64,000 nucleotides of DNA from an uncultured Ruminococcus sp. Its GTDB lineage: Bacteria; Bacillota; Clostridia; Oscillospirales; Ruminococcaceae. The notes under the pieces were generated by a model. That model ran no database searches, was not told where the DNA came from, and saw nothing but the letters and a program-made list of their open reading frames with translations. The translations under genes were made by a program, and so were the position numbers. Location of the stretch: contig CADAGC010000015.1 in NCBI GenBank assembly GCA_902787365.1, positions 1 through 64,000 on the forward strand, read 5' to 3'. Every line of letters begins with the position of its first letter. The first letter of the stretch is position 1. Positions 24,269 through 31,874 of this stretch are shown piece by piece.

Positions 24269-25810
24269 TTAATAAATATACATCATCGTCGTGCCCGACA
24301 TACCGCCTTTCATCGGCAGCAGCCTGCCGCTTTCGCATAGTGTCTGCATTATCTGCTCTGTCTCACGGTATGAGAGCAGCGTGCCCATTCTGCCCACGTA
24401 GTCTGCAAGGTGCGCAGGTGCGTGGTCGAGCAGCACCCTTTTGACACGCTCTGTGCGTGAAAGAACATCATCGCATATCTCCCTGCAAAGGGGCTGTATC
24501 ATCTCTCTGAGCTCCTCTCCCTGCTCTATTGTCATGCAGGGGAAATTGGGCTTTATGCCCTCATCTGTCCTGACAGCAACTCCTGACTCAATCAGCTCTG
24601 AGCAGACGAGCCTTTCGTTTTCGGTCTGAGGCTGGCGCTTTGTCAGGGTCACGAGCATATCTATCCTTGAATCGTTCATTTTAACGTGCAGCCTCTCGCC
24701 GTTTATCAGCACGTCCCAGAAAAGCACCATGCCGCTGGTGCTGTGCATAGCAGATGTTCCCACGCTATACGGGTCGCTTGCCGATTTCTCGACAAAGAAG
24801 CGGAAGCACTCATCACCGAACTTATCCGTCGGGAAGTCAAGGGGCTTGTCAGTGTACGCCATGTCGATATATGCAAGATGCAGTATCTGCGATACAAGCA
24901 GCCACTTAAGGGTATTGTGCGGCATATCGCACCCGTAAAAGCCCAGCGCCCTCACATCATCTGCCATGCCGTCGATAGCTGCGTTTATCTTGTCAGCTAT
25001 TTCAGATACGGCGGTGCTGTTTACCTTTGCGATATCGGCAAAAACATCGTTTGTGATTATCGGCACATCAGTCTGATAAAAGCCGTTTTTGACAGTAAGC
25101 AGGCCGTATTCTGTCAGCTTTTTGATGTTGTCTTCAAGATACGCTGTAGGCACGCCAAGCTGTAAGGCTATCTGCTCCTCGCTCTGCCTGTCATAATAGC
25201 AGCACATGAGTATGTTCTGACTCAACTTGTCATTAAACTCGCCGTAGTAGCGGTTGCTCTTGCCCCAGAATGCCATTTCAAGCTCTATCGGGTCGTAACT
25301 CAGTTTACCGTAATTCTTTTCCATAATAATGCCCTCCTTGATACGTTTGCGTGACTGAAAGAGAAGATACTTGACCATGCTCTGCGTGATGTCAAAGCGC
25401 TCGGCTATTTCCTTTACCGACTGCCCGTCAACATAATACGCCACCATTACCCTGCGGTAGTTTGAGTTGAGGTGTGCAAGCTCTCTTGTGATAAGTGAAA
25501 GCTGCTCGCTCTCCTGCGCCGCCTCTTGCAGCGCCTCCCAGCTGCCGTCAGAGATAGTCTCATCAAGCTCAGAGGTCTTACGGCGCTCGTTATCTCTGTA
25601 CCAGCGCTTTAAGATGTTGTCTGCCGTGCGCCACACAAAGGCGTAGAATGCCTTTTCGTTCGGGAAGCTCTGCTCGCCCTTGCAGCTTATAAGCAGTATC
25701 TCCTGCGCCATATCCTCGGCATCGTGATAAGAGCCTGTGCGTGACAGGCAGTAGCGAAACATCGCCTTTGACATCTGCGCTATCTGCTCGTTGTATTCTT
25801 CTTTGGTCAT
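24269..25810 (-). CDS. ECF-like sigma-70 factor with a long C-terminal extension
   Basis: 513 residues from the ATG at 25810 (GAAAGAGG upstream). Residues about 1-165 are a small sigma factor: region 2 (FRYCLSRTGSYHDAEDMAQEI, FYAFVWRTADNILKRWYRDNERR) and region 4 (YRRVMVAYYVDGQSVKEIAERFDITQSMVKYLLFQ). The remaining 350 residues hold a winged-helix-like region (NILMCCYYDRQSEEQIALQLGVPTAYLEDNIKKL) and a second helical DNA-binding-like region near the C-terminus. There is no membrane segment. An internal ATG at 25324 has a strong AAGGAGGG site eight bases upstream, so the extension could also be made alone. No anti-sigma gene is adjacent. Target promoters unknown. Confidence 0.8.
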   Translation of the reverse strand: MTKEEYNEQIAQMSKAMFRYCLSRTGSYHDAEDMAQEILLISCKGEQSFPNEKAFYAFVWRTADNILKRWYRDNERRKTSELDETISDGSWEALQEAAQESEQLSLITRELAHLNSNYRRVMVAYYVDGQSVKEIAERFDITQSMVKYLLFQSRKRIKEGIIMEKNYGKLSYDPIELEMAFWGKSNRYYGEFNDKLSQNILMCCYYDRQSEEQIALQLGVPTAYLEDNIKKLTEYGLLTVKNGFYQTDVPIITNDVFADIAKVNSTAVSEIADKINAAIDGMADDVRALGFYGCDMPHNTLKWLLVSQILHLAYIDMAYTDKPLDFPTDKFGDECFRFFVEKSASDPYSVGTSAMHSTSGMVLFWDVLINGERLHVKMNDSRIDMLVTLTKRQPQTENERLVCSELIESGVAVRTDEGIKPNFPCMTIEQGEELREMIQPLCREICDDVLSRTERVKRVLLDHAPAHLADYVGRMGTLLSYRETEQIMQTLCESGRLLPMKGGMSGTTMMYIY

Positions 25811-25935
25811 GTCGTTTTCCTCTTTCGGTTTTGGTGTTTTCAGAAGCTTCTGTACGTATAATACCAAAAAGTGCAGTTGGTTAGGGGGTGTGGAAAATTT
25901 TTTGAAAAATCTTTTCAGGTAAGCTGTACCTATTT

Positions 25936-25964
25936 ATTATATCACACTTCCCCACCTGATTCAA
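25936..25964 (-). promoter_or_regulatory. Promoter of the sigma-factor gene
   Basis: Minus strand TTGAAT (25959-25964), 17-base spacer, TATAAT (25936-25941), about 125 bases before the start codon. Confidence 0.7.
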
Positions 25965-25969
25965 GCAGC

Positions 25970-26000
25970 AAAAAGGCCGTACAGCATTTGCCGTACAGCC
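25970..26000 (-). terminator. Intrinsic terminator of the 26005-26421 gene
   Basis: Minus strand stem with arms 25990-26000 and 25975-25985 (11 bp, two G-U pairs) and a TTTTT tail, immediately after the stop. Confidence 0.75.
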
Positions 26001-26004
26001 GATT

Positions 26005-26421
26005 TTAACTATTCCTTACTTTGTTTATCATCTTTTCAAGGTTGCCGACCTGCTTTTTGAGAACACGCATCTCATACAGATCATCATTGGTCTTGACGTG
26101 GACTTCTGCGCTGAACATTCTCGTTTCCGCCTCGACGACTCTTATCTTCTTTCTTTCGATAACCACCGTCAGCGGCATATCATCGACCGCCACGCAGACC
26201 ACCAAAAGCCCGCTCGGCATGGTGAACACATACCCCTCACGCTCGTCTATCTCGACAGAGCCTCGAATGGTCTTCTGGCAGAACTTGACCGCCTGCCCGC
26301 CGAAAAACTCGGCCTTCTCGGTGTCTATCTGCAAGTTTATATAAAGCTGAGTCTTTGCACGCTTCCATTCGGGCGAATCGCCCTTTACCCCAAGGGACTG
26401 CAATACCTCATCAAGCAGCAT
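26005..26421 (-). CDS. Hypothetical cytoplasmic protein with C-terminal coiled coil
   Basis: 138 residues from the ATG at 26421 (AAGGGA seven bases upstream; an ATG three codons earlier overlaps that site). A mixed alpha/beta core (VFTMPSGLLVVCVAVDDMPLTVVIERKKIRVVEAE) and a C-terminal helix with heptad-like spacing (DDLYEMRVLKKQVGNLEKMINKV). No family recognised and no membrane segment. Monocistronic with its own terminator. A perfect inverted repeat at 26442-26456 lies just downstream of a possible -10, which suggests a regulated gene. Confidence 0.6.
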   Translation of the reverse strand: MLLDEVLQSLGVKGDSPEWKRAKTQLYINLQIDTEKAEFFGGQAVKFCQKTIRGSVEIDEREGYVFTMPSGLLVVCVAVDDMPLTVVIERKKIRVVEAETRMFSAEVHVKTNDDLYEMRVLKKQVGNLEKMINKVRNS

Positions 26422-26441
26422 ATATATCATTCCCTTCTGCT

Positions 26442-26465
26442 GATAGTTTGACTATCAATAGTATA
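26442..26465 (-). promoter_or_regulatory. Possible -10 box and operator upstream of the 26005-26421 gene
   Basis: Minus strand TATACT (26460-26465) followed by the perfect inverted repeat GATAGT-TTG-ACTATC (26442-26456), which would lie at about the transcription start. No convincing -35 box. Confidence 0.4.
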
Positions 26466-26567
26466 GCATATAAATATATCCATATTATGAACTTTTTGAT
26501 AATGTTTGTGCAATATCAAATGTTCGGGTGAACTTTGAAAAAATTTGCTGTTTTTTTATTTTACCCC

Positions 26568-26596
26568 TTGACAAATGAGATATACCGTGCTATACT
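26568..26596 (+). promoter_or_regulatory. Promoter of the GntR-ABC operon
   Basis: TTGACA (26568-26573), 17-base spacer, TATACT (26591-26596). Confidence 0.8.
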
Positions 26597-26618
26597 GTGT
26601 ATAGTGGATATATACAGT
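26594..26618 (+). promoter_or_regulatory. Operator for the YtrA-type GntR regulator
   Basis: Inverted repeat ACTGTGTATA-GTGGA-TATATACAGT, 10-bp arms with one mismatch, overlapping the -10 box. The size and position fit autorepression by the GntR protein encoded directly downstream, as known for YtrA. Confidence 0.65.
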
Positions 26619-26666
26619 ATGTACGCAAACAACAAAACGTAAAACAAAAGAAAGGAGACAACAGCT

Positions 26667-27053
26667 ATGAACATCTTGCTTAGCAACACATCAGATATGC
26701 CTATATATGAGCAGATATGCTCGCAGATAAAGGGGCTTATCGCATCGGGCGGGCTTAAGGCGGGCGATGCACTGCCGTCTATCAGAGTTCTGGCAAAAGA
26801 CCTGCACATAAGCGTCATAACCACCAAGCGTGCCTATGACGAGCTTGAAAAAGAGGGGTATATATACACAGTTTCCTCCAAGGGCTGCTATGTGGCAGAC
26901 ACTAATTCCGAGCTTATCAGAGAGAGCCGCCTGCGTGAGATCGAGGCACATATAGAGAAAATCGCCTCGCTCGCAGGGTCGATAAGTCTTACAAAAAATG
27001 AGCTTATAGAGATGATAAAGCTTGTGTATGAGGAGGGTGATGACAATGAGTAA
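26667..27053 (+). CDS. GntR-family regulator, YtrA subfamily
   Basis: 128 residues. N-terminal winged helix with the YtrA-type start MNILLSNTSDMPIYEQICSQIKGLIASG, then LPSIRVLAKDLHISVITTKRAYDELEKEGYIYTVSSKGCYV; only a short helical C-terminus for dimerisation, as usual in YtrA. It represses an adjacent ABC transporter in the family. Start follows AAAGGAGACAACAGCT. It overlaps the ATPase gene by eight bases. Operator at 26594-26618. Confidence 0.92.
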   Translation: MNILLSNTSDMPIYEQICSQIKGLIASGGLKAGDALPSIRVLAKDLHISVITTKRAYDELEKEGYIYTVSSKGCYVADTNSELIRESRLREIEAHIEKIASLAGSISLTKNELIEMIKLVYEEGDDNE

Positions 27054-27906
27054 CAATGCGATAAAGGCAACAGGGCTTAATAAAAAATACGGCGACTTTG
27101 AGATAAAAAACCTCTCCCTCTCGCTGCCGAGCGGCTGTATAATGGGGCTTATCGGTGAGAACGGTGCGGGCAAGTCAACTCTCATAAGGCTTCTGATGAA
27201 CGCCTGTGACCGTGACAGCGGCACGGTATCTTTACTTGATGATGAAAACGTTGGCTACTCTGAAGATGACGTAAGGCAGGATATAGGCATAGTCATAGAC
27301 CCCGCCTGCCTGCCGCAGAATTATAATCCCGTGACCCTCGGCAAGATCATGTCGGGCTTTTACAAGAAGTGGGATAATGATGAATACAACAAATATCTTG
27401 ACCTGTTTGAGATAGACCGCAAAAAGAAAATATTCAACCTCTCGACAGGCACAAAAATGAAGCTGATGATAGCCACCGCACTCTCTCACGATGCAAAGCT
27501 GCTTATTCTCGATGAGCCGACAAACGGCCTTGACCCTATGGTGAGGGAGCAGTTTTTAGATATACTGGGCGACTTCACGCTTGATGCCGGGCACTCGGTG
27601 CTCATCTCCTCTCACATAATAAGCGACCTTGAAAAGATTTGTGACTATGTGGCTTATATGCACAAGGGCGAGCTTAAATTCTGTGACGAGAAAGACAAGC
27701 TGCTTGATGACTACAGAGTGGTAAAATGCAGCGAGGCACAGCTTGACGACCTGCCAAAAAGCTCCTGCATCGGCGCTAAGAAAGGGCAGTTCGGCTGCGA
27801 GGTGCTGTTAAAGTCTGACGATGTGCCCTTGGGCTTTACAAAAGAGCGCACTACCCTTGAAGAAATAATACTCTTTATGGCAAGAGACGGAAAGGAGAGA
27901 GAGTAA
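27046..27906 (+). CDS. ABC transporter ATP-binding protein
   Basis: 286 residues from the ATG at 27046 (AGGAGGGTGATGAC upstream, inside gntR). Walker A is GENGAGKSTLIR, the signature is NLSTGTKMKLMIATAL (a variant LSTGTK instead of LSGGQ, typical of the YtrB-like group), Walker B is LLILDEPTNGLD, and the H-loop is LISSHIISDLEK. Energises the permease that follows, whose ATG overlaps this gene's stop by one base. Probably exports a peptide antibiotic or lipid-like compound; substrate unknown. Confidence 0.92.
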   Translation: MSNNAIKATGLNKKYGDFEIKNLSLSLPSGCIMGLIGENGAGKSTLIRLLMNACDRDSGTVSLLDDENVGYSEDDVRQDIGIVIDPACLPQNYNPVTLGKIMSGFYKKWDNDEYNKYLDLFEIDRKKKIFNLSTGTKMKLMIATALSHDAKLLILDEPTNGLDPMVREQFLDILGDFTLDAGHSVLISSHIISDLEKICDYVAYMHKGELKFCDEKDKLLDDYRVVKCSEAQLDDLPKSSCIGAKKGQFGCEVLLKSDDVPLGFTKERTTLEEIILFMARDGKERE

Positions 27907-28565
27907 TGAACGGCTGCCTTAACAAATCACTAACAGAGATGAAAAGCGTCGGCAAGGTATTCATTGCATTTGTGCTTATATTAGGCATAATCGGCGTGTT
28001 TGCGCAAAACGATATGATATTTTCCTTTTACATCACATTCATAGCTATATCATCTGCTTCACAGGTGCTTGAAGGCAACGGGACAAGCTGGCAGACCTAT
28101 GAATATATGCTGCCAACCTCCTGCGAACAGAGCGTATCGGCTGTATATATCGTCTCGGTCATATATAACGGCATATTCTTTCTGGGAACGCTTATAACCC
28201 ACATAGCAGGCGGGCTTATCTGCAAGGCAGCAGACGGCGCACTCGACCTGCCGAAGCCCGAAGACGTTACTATTATGGACGGCGAGTTTATCAAGCTGCT
28301 ATTGTTCTTCTCATTCTTCTCGCTGTTTATGTCGGGGCTGAGCTGTGCTTATTTTTACAGATACCGCCACATAAGCAATCGTAAGGTATACATAGGCGCA
28401 GGCATTATATTACTTGTAAGCGTAGCCGTGTCAGGAATTATCATCGGCTCGGAAATTGTTACCCTTTCGTGGGGCATAGTTATTCATACGATAATAATCT
28501 CCCTGATAGTCTTCCCGTTAAGCGAGAAGTTCTCAGAGTTTTTCTATGACAAGTACAGAGGATAA
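27906..28565 (+). CDS. ABC-2 type permease of the GntR-ABC operon
   Basis: 219 residues with about six membrane helices (first VFIAFVLILGIIGVFA; last TLSWGIVIHTIIISLIVFPL). The TAATG overlap with the ATPase gene shows translational coupling. Partner of the ATPase in a GntR-controlled exporter. There is no large extracellular domain. Substrate unknown. Confidence 0.85.
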   Translation: MNGCLNKSLTEMKSVGKVFIAFVLILGIIGVFAQNDMIFSFYITFIAISSASQVLEGNGTSWQTYEYMLPTSCEQSVSAVYIVSVIYNGIFFLGTLITHIAGGLICKAADGALDLPKPEDVTIMDGEFIKLLLFFSFFSLFMSGLSCAYFYRYRHISNRKVYIGAGIILLVSVAVSGIIIGSEIVTLSWGIVIHTIIISLIVFPLSEKFSEFFYDKYRG

Positions 28566-28569
28566 TAAC

Positions 28570-28625
28570 CAAAGCCGCAAGGGCGCACCTCAATTGTGCA
28601 TTGGCATCGCCCACCGTTCCAAAAC
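28570..28625 (+). repeat. Degenerate copy e of the dispersed intergenic element
   Basis: Minus strand reading: TGCACAATTGAGGTGCGCCCTTGCGGC, matching the core and hairpin start of the better copies. It follows the permease stop by about 10 bases. Confidence 0.4.
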
Positions 28626-28731
28626 GCATTTACTTTATTCACAGAAAATTTATCCTTTGCACCACAAAATAAACACAAACTTGCGCTATACTATCTATTG
28701 TGTATATTTTACAGAAGAAAGGATATTTCAT

Positions 28732-29979
28732 ATGCTTAAAAGATTATCAGCATTCACGCTTTCATTATTGCTTGCAGCAGTCTGCTTCGCAGGGTGCGGC
28801 AACAATTCCTCATCAGATGCGACAGCTACTTCGGCAGCAGGCGATTCGTCGTCAGCAGCTGCTGACAGCACAGGCGGTGAGGGCACAAGCAGCGGCGATG
28901 CTTCTTCGGCAGAGGAAAAGACTCACCCCGAAGCTTCACTCACAATAGACGGCTCGCAGGTAGACACCAAAGACCTTGTTATACTCACGGTTGACGGCGT
29001 TGACATTGACTTTGACACATTCAGATACTACTATTACTACGTGCTGAGCGTTTATAATGTTACCATTGATGAGGTGACTGAGGAGAATTTCCCCGATATT
29101 CTCAAAAACACAGTCAACCAGCTCAAGCAGGAGTATGTGACCCACAAGATAGCAAGAGAAGAAAAGATAGAGCTTGATGATGATGACAACAAGAAGATAG
29201 AAGAGGATATAAACACCATTAAGAGCCAGTATGAATCCGAAGAGGCTTTCCTTGAAAGCATGAAGGACTACTACCTCACCTATGATGTTTTAAAGAAAAT
29301 GGAGGAGATGACCGCCCTCTATCAGAAGGTCTATGAAAAGGCGCTGACAAACGGCGGCAAGTATGCCACAAAGCCCGAGGATTTCAAAAAGATGCTCAAG
29401 GAAAGCGACGACTATATAAGGGCAAAGCACATTCTTATCCCCTACTACTCGCAGGCAGAGCTTGATGAGGATACACAGAAGCAGTTTGACTCGCTCGACC
29501 TTTCAACAAAGTCGGGTCTTAAGCAGCAGGCGTATTCACAGCTCAATGACGAGGAGCAGAACAAGTGCAAGGAAAAGGCCAAGAAGATAGCCGACGACGT
29601 TTTAAAGAAAGTAAACGACGGCGAGGACTTTGACAAGCTTATAAAGTCCTACGGCTGGGATCCCGGAATGGAGGCAGAAGCTACCAAGGACGGCTACTGC
29701 TTCACCAAGGACTCAAGTTTCGTGCAGGAATTCAAGGACGCAGCATTTGCGCTTAAGGAAAACGAGATAACAAGCGAGCTTGTTGAAAATTCAAGCTACG
29801 GCTATTTCATCATACAGCGCCTGCCTATTGATGATGACTTCCTTGATAAGCACATCGACTCGCTGCTGCTCGATTACGACAAGGGCAACATAAAAGACCT
29901 CTACAACAAGCTTATGGAAGAGGTCGAGGTAAAGACTACCGACACTTATGACAAGCTGACATATCAGAGCATAAAGTAA
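28732..29979 (+). CDS. Peptidyl-prolyl isomerase lipoprotein, PrsA-like
   Basis: 415 residues; the ATG at 28732 follows AGAAAGGATATT. N-terminus MLKRLSAFTLSLLLAAVCFAGC is a lipoprotein signal with Cys22 as the lipidated residue, then a Ser/Ala/Gly-rich linker (about 23-65). A SurA/PrsA N-like helical part follows and a parvulin domain (about 220-370) with IRAKHILIPYYSQ and, near its end, ENSSYGYFIIQRL. Acts outside the membrane on secreted proteins. Monocistronic, ending in a strong bidirectional terminator. Confidence 0.88.
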   Translation: MLKRLSAFTLSLLLAAVCFAGCGNNSSSDATATSAAGDSSSAAADSTGGEGTSSGDASSAEEKTHPEASLTIDGSQVDTKDLVILTVDGVDIDFDTFRYYYYYVLSVYNVTIDEVTEENFPDILKNTVNQLKQEYVTHKIAREEKIELDDDDNKKIEEDINTIKSQYESEEAFLESMKDYYLTYDVLKKMEEMTALYQKVYEKALTNGGKYATKPEDFKKMLKESDDYIRAKHILIPYYSQAELDEDTQKQFDSLDLSTKSGLKQQAYSQLNDEEQNKCKEKAKKIADDVLKKVNDGEDFDKLIKSYGWDPGMEAEATKDGYCFTKDSSFVQEFKDAAFALKENEITSELVENSSYGYFIIQRLPIDDDFLDKHIDSLLLDYDKGNIKDLYNKLMEEVEVKTTDTYDKLTYQSIK

Positions 29980-29988
29980 AAACAATTT

Positions 29989-30021
29989 ACCCCCGAAGGA
30001 ATTTTGAATTCCCTCGGGGGT
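29989..30021 (+). terminator. Bidirectional terminator between the PrsA-like gene and the AI-2E exporter gene
   Basis: 15-bp stem with one mismatch (29989-30003 and 30007-30021, ACCCCCGAAGG type), serving the convergent genes. Confidence 0.85.
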
Positions 30022-30027
30022 CATTTA

Positions 30028-31308
30028 TTATCCCTGTGTAGCTTCGTTAGCCTCCTCAATAGAGGGGATAACTATGCTTTCAAGCTCCTCCTGAGTAAAG
30101 GGCTTGGCTTTCTTTGGCCTGCCGTAGATCTTTTCAACGTCATCACCGAAATAGTTCTTAGTGTCAACGGGCAGGTTTTTCTTTCTAAGTGTGTTCTCAA
30201 CGCTCTCACGGACAAGAGCATAGAACAGAGCGAATATCGGAACTGCCAGCACCATTCCAGCAAAGCCGAACAGGCCGCCGCCGATAAACAGCGAAACGAG
30301 CACCCAGAAGCCGGGCAGACCGGTCGAGTTGCCGAGTATCTTGGGGCCTAATACATTTCCGTCAAACTGCTGTAATGCAAAGATAAATATAAGAAGTGCT
30401 ATGAACTTGTTAGGCTGAACGAGCAGTATGAAAAGCCCCGAGGGCACGGCACCGATAAACGGGCCGAAGAAAGGTATGATGTTCGTTACACCGATTATAA
30501 CGCTTATCATCAGCGCATAGTCCATATTCATTATCATAAGACCGATGTAGCAAAGGCAGCCGATGATGAACGAGTCGATTATCTTGCCGCCGATAAAGCC
30601 CGAGAAAACGCTGTTTGTCTTCTTGAAGAGCCTTATGAGCTTGGTGTAGGTGCTTCTCTTGCAGATAGATATGAGTATCTTCTTGCCCTGCGCAAAGAGG
30701 GTCTCCTTGCTGAAAAGCAGGTAGATAGATACTATAAAGCCCAGCACGAAGTCTTTGAGTATTATGATGAAATCCCACGCACCGGAGAGGATATCGTTGA
30801 TATAGGGTCTTAGCTCGTTAAGCGTTGTACCGAAATCCGAGGTGAATTTCTTAAGGGTATCGGTAAGCGCCTTTTCGACCTGCTTGTTGTTTTTGAAAAG
30901 CTTCATTACCCAGTCCTGCGCCGTGTCGGAATAGCTGGAGAAGTTATCTATTATCTCGCTGACACTCTTTAACAGCTCAGGCACAACTACCGCAACAAGG
31001 CCTACGATAATGCCTGCAAACACAAGGCAGGAAACTATTACCGCAATTGCCCTTGTGGCTTTGGGCTTTGGGCTTTTCTTGAAAACCGTCTTATTCAAAA
31101 GCCCTTCCGTTCTTACCATTATAGGGTTCATAAGGAACGCTATGACCACGCCCCATGTGATAGGACTCATAACGGCAACGCATTTGTCCAAGAATTCCAT
31201 TATCGTGTCAGCCTTTAGCAGAGCTGCAACAAGAACTACGTTGATTGCTATGACGATAGTTGCATAAAAGGCGACAGTATTATACCGCTTGTTCGGGGAA
31301 ATTTTCAT
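30028..31308 (-). CDS. AI-2E family transporter (PerM-like)
   Basis: 426 residues from the ATG at 31308 (GGGAGTG upstream); the further in-frame upstream part is repeat sequence. About eight membrane helices with the family layout: two N-terminal helices, a long soluble segment (SVSEIIDNFSSYSDTAQDWVMKLFKNNKQ...), then the conserved C-terminal block with GVTNIIPFFGPFIGAVP and GLFGFAGMVLAVP. Family members export autoinducer-2, act as Na+/H+ antiporters, or have no known substrate. C-terminus is acidic and cytoplasmic. Monocistronic; promoter at 31421-31449. Confidence 0.85.
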   Translation of the reverse strand: MKISPNKRYNTVAFYATIVIAINVVLVAALLKADTIMEFLDKCVAVMSPITWGVVIAFLMNPIMVRTEGLLNKTVFKKSPKPKATRAIAVIVSCLVFAGIIVGLVAVVVPELLKSVSEIIDNFSSYSDTAQDWVMKLFKNNKQVEKALTDTLKKFTSDFGTTLNELRPYINDILSGAWDFIIILKDFVLGFIVSIYLLFSKETLFAQGKKILISICKRSTYTKLIRLFKKTNSVFSGFIGGKIIDSFIIGCLCYIGLMIMNMDYALMISVIIGVTNIIPFFGPFIGAVPSGLFILLVQPNKFIALLIFIFALQQFDGNVLGPKILGNSTGLPGFWVLVSLFIGGGLFGFAGMVLAVPIFALFYALVRESVENTLRKKNLPVDTKNYFGDDVEKIYGRPKKAKPFTQEELESIVIPSIEEANEATQG

Positions 31309-31327
31309 TCTAACACTCCCTATTGTT

Positions 31328-31400
31328 ATAATGCATAATTCATAATGCATAATGCATAATTGAGGTGCGCCTTTGGCGCAGTATGGCCATTCGGCCTTTT
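31328..31400 (+). repeat. Dispersed palindromic intergenic element, copy f
   Basis: ATAATGCATAATGCATAATTGAGGTG, hairpin GCGCCTTTGGCGC, then GGCCATTCGGCC. Nearly the same as copy a at 4660-4712. Confidence 0.7.
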
Positions 31401-31420
31401 TAATAATATTACTACTTATT

Positions 31421-31449
31421 ATTATACACCCTGTTTTCCAAAAAATCAA
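31421..31449 (-). promoter_or_regulatory. Promoter of the AI-2E family transporter
   Basis: Minus strand TTGATT (31444-31449), 17-base spacer, TATAAT (31421-31426). The repeat copy f lies between it and the gene, so it is transcribed in the leader. Confidence 0.65.
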
Positions 31450-31512
31450 TACAAAATTTGGGATATTTAAGAAAAATCCTGCCTGTTCACAAAAAGTTAA
31501 TTATAAAAGTGC

Positions 31513-31541
31513 TTGACAAATCGGTAGGAATAGCATATAAT
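31513..31541 (+). promoter_or_regulatory. Promoter of the trp operon
   Basis: TTGACA (31513-31518), 17-base spacer, TATAAT (31536-31541): perfect consensus, directly before the T-box leader. Confidence 0.9.
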
Positions 31542-31547
31542 AAAACT

Positions 31548-31842
31548 AAAGTTAATATATTTAAATCCTGTGAGCAAAAGTAAGTAACCTTGCATGAGTG
31601 TTTCAGAGAGTCGGCGGCGGTGTGATGCCGATACATAGGGGCAAGCGTGAATGGATTTGTGAGGAGCGGTGTGAAAGTTTATAACGAGTATCACTCGCCG
31701 TGTATTCCTACGTTAGTGTGAGAGGGTATGGCGCTTTATAAGCAAGTACTCGGTTGAGCGGCACTTTTAAGTGTCGGAATTTGGGTGGCACCACGGTTCT
31801 ATCGTCCCATAGCATAAGCTATAGGCGTTAGGGCTTTTTTTA
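31548..31842 (+). promoter_or_regulatory. Trp-specific T-box leader controlling the trp operon
   Basis: The T-box sequence GGGTGGCACCACGG is at 31783-31796, preceded by the usual long stem I region. In the specifier loop GTGAATGGATTTG the codon is UGG (31652-31654), which matches tRNA(Trp). After the T-box, CGTCCC can close the antiterminator; the competing terminator uses ATAGC/GCTAT and CCC/GGG arms (about 31806-31833) and a seven-T run (31835-31841). Known mechanism: uncharged tRNA(Trp) pairs with the specifier and the T-box bulge and prevents termination. It controls trpE and, through the operon, trpS. Confidence 0.93.
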
Positions 31843-31874
31843 TTGCCAAAATTACGAGAAAGGGGTCAATGACC

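Noticed and set aside
28546..28731. Longer N-terminus of the PrsA-like protein
   Set aside because: The in-frame extension overlaps the permease gene and repeat sequence and would bury the lipoprotein signal.
31309..31449. N-terminal extension of the AI-2E transporter
   Set aside because: It is encoded by the dispersed repeat and lies over the promoter; the ATG at 31308 has a ribosome site and starts the first conserved part.
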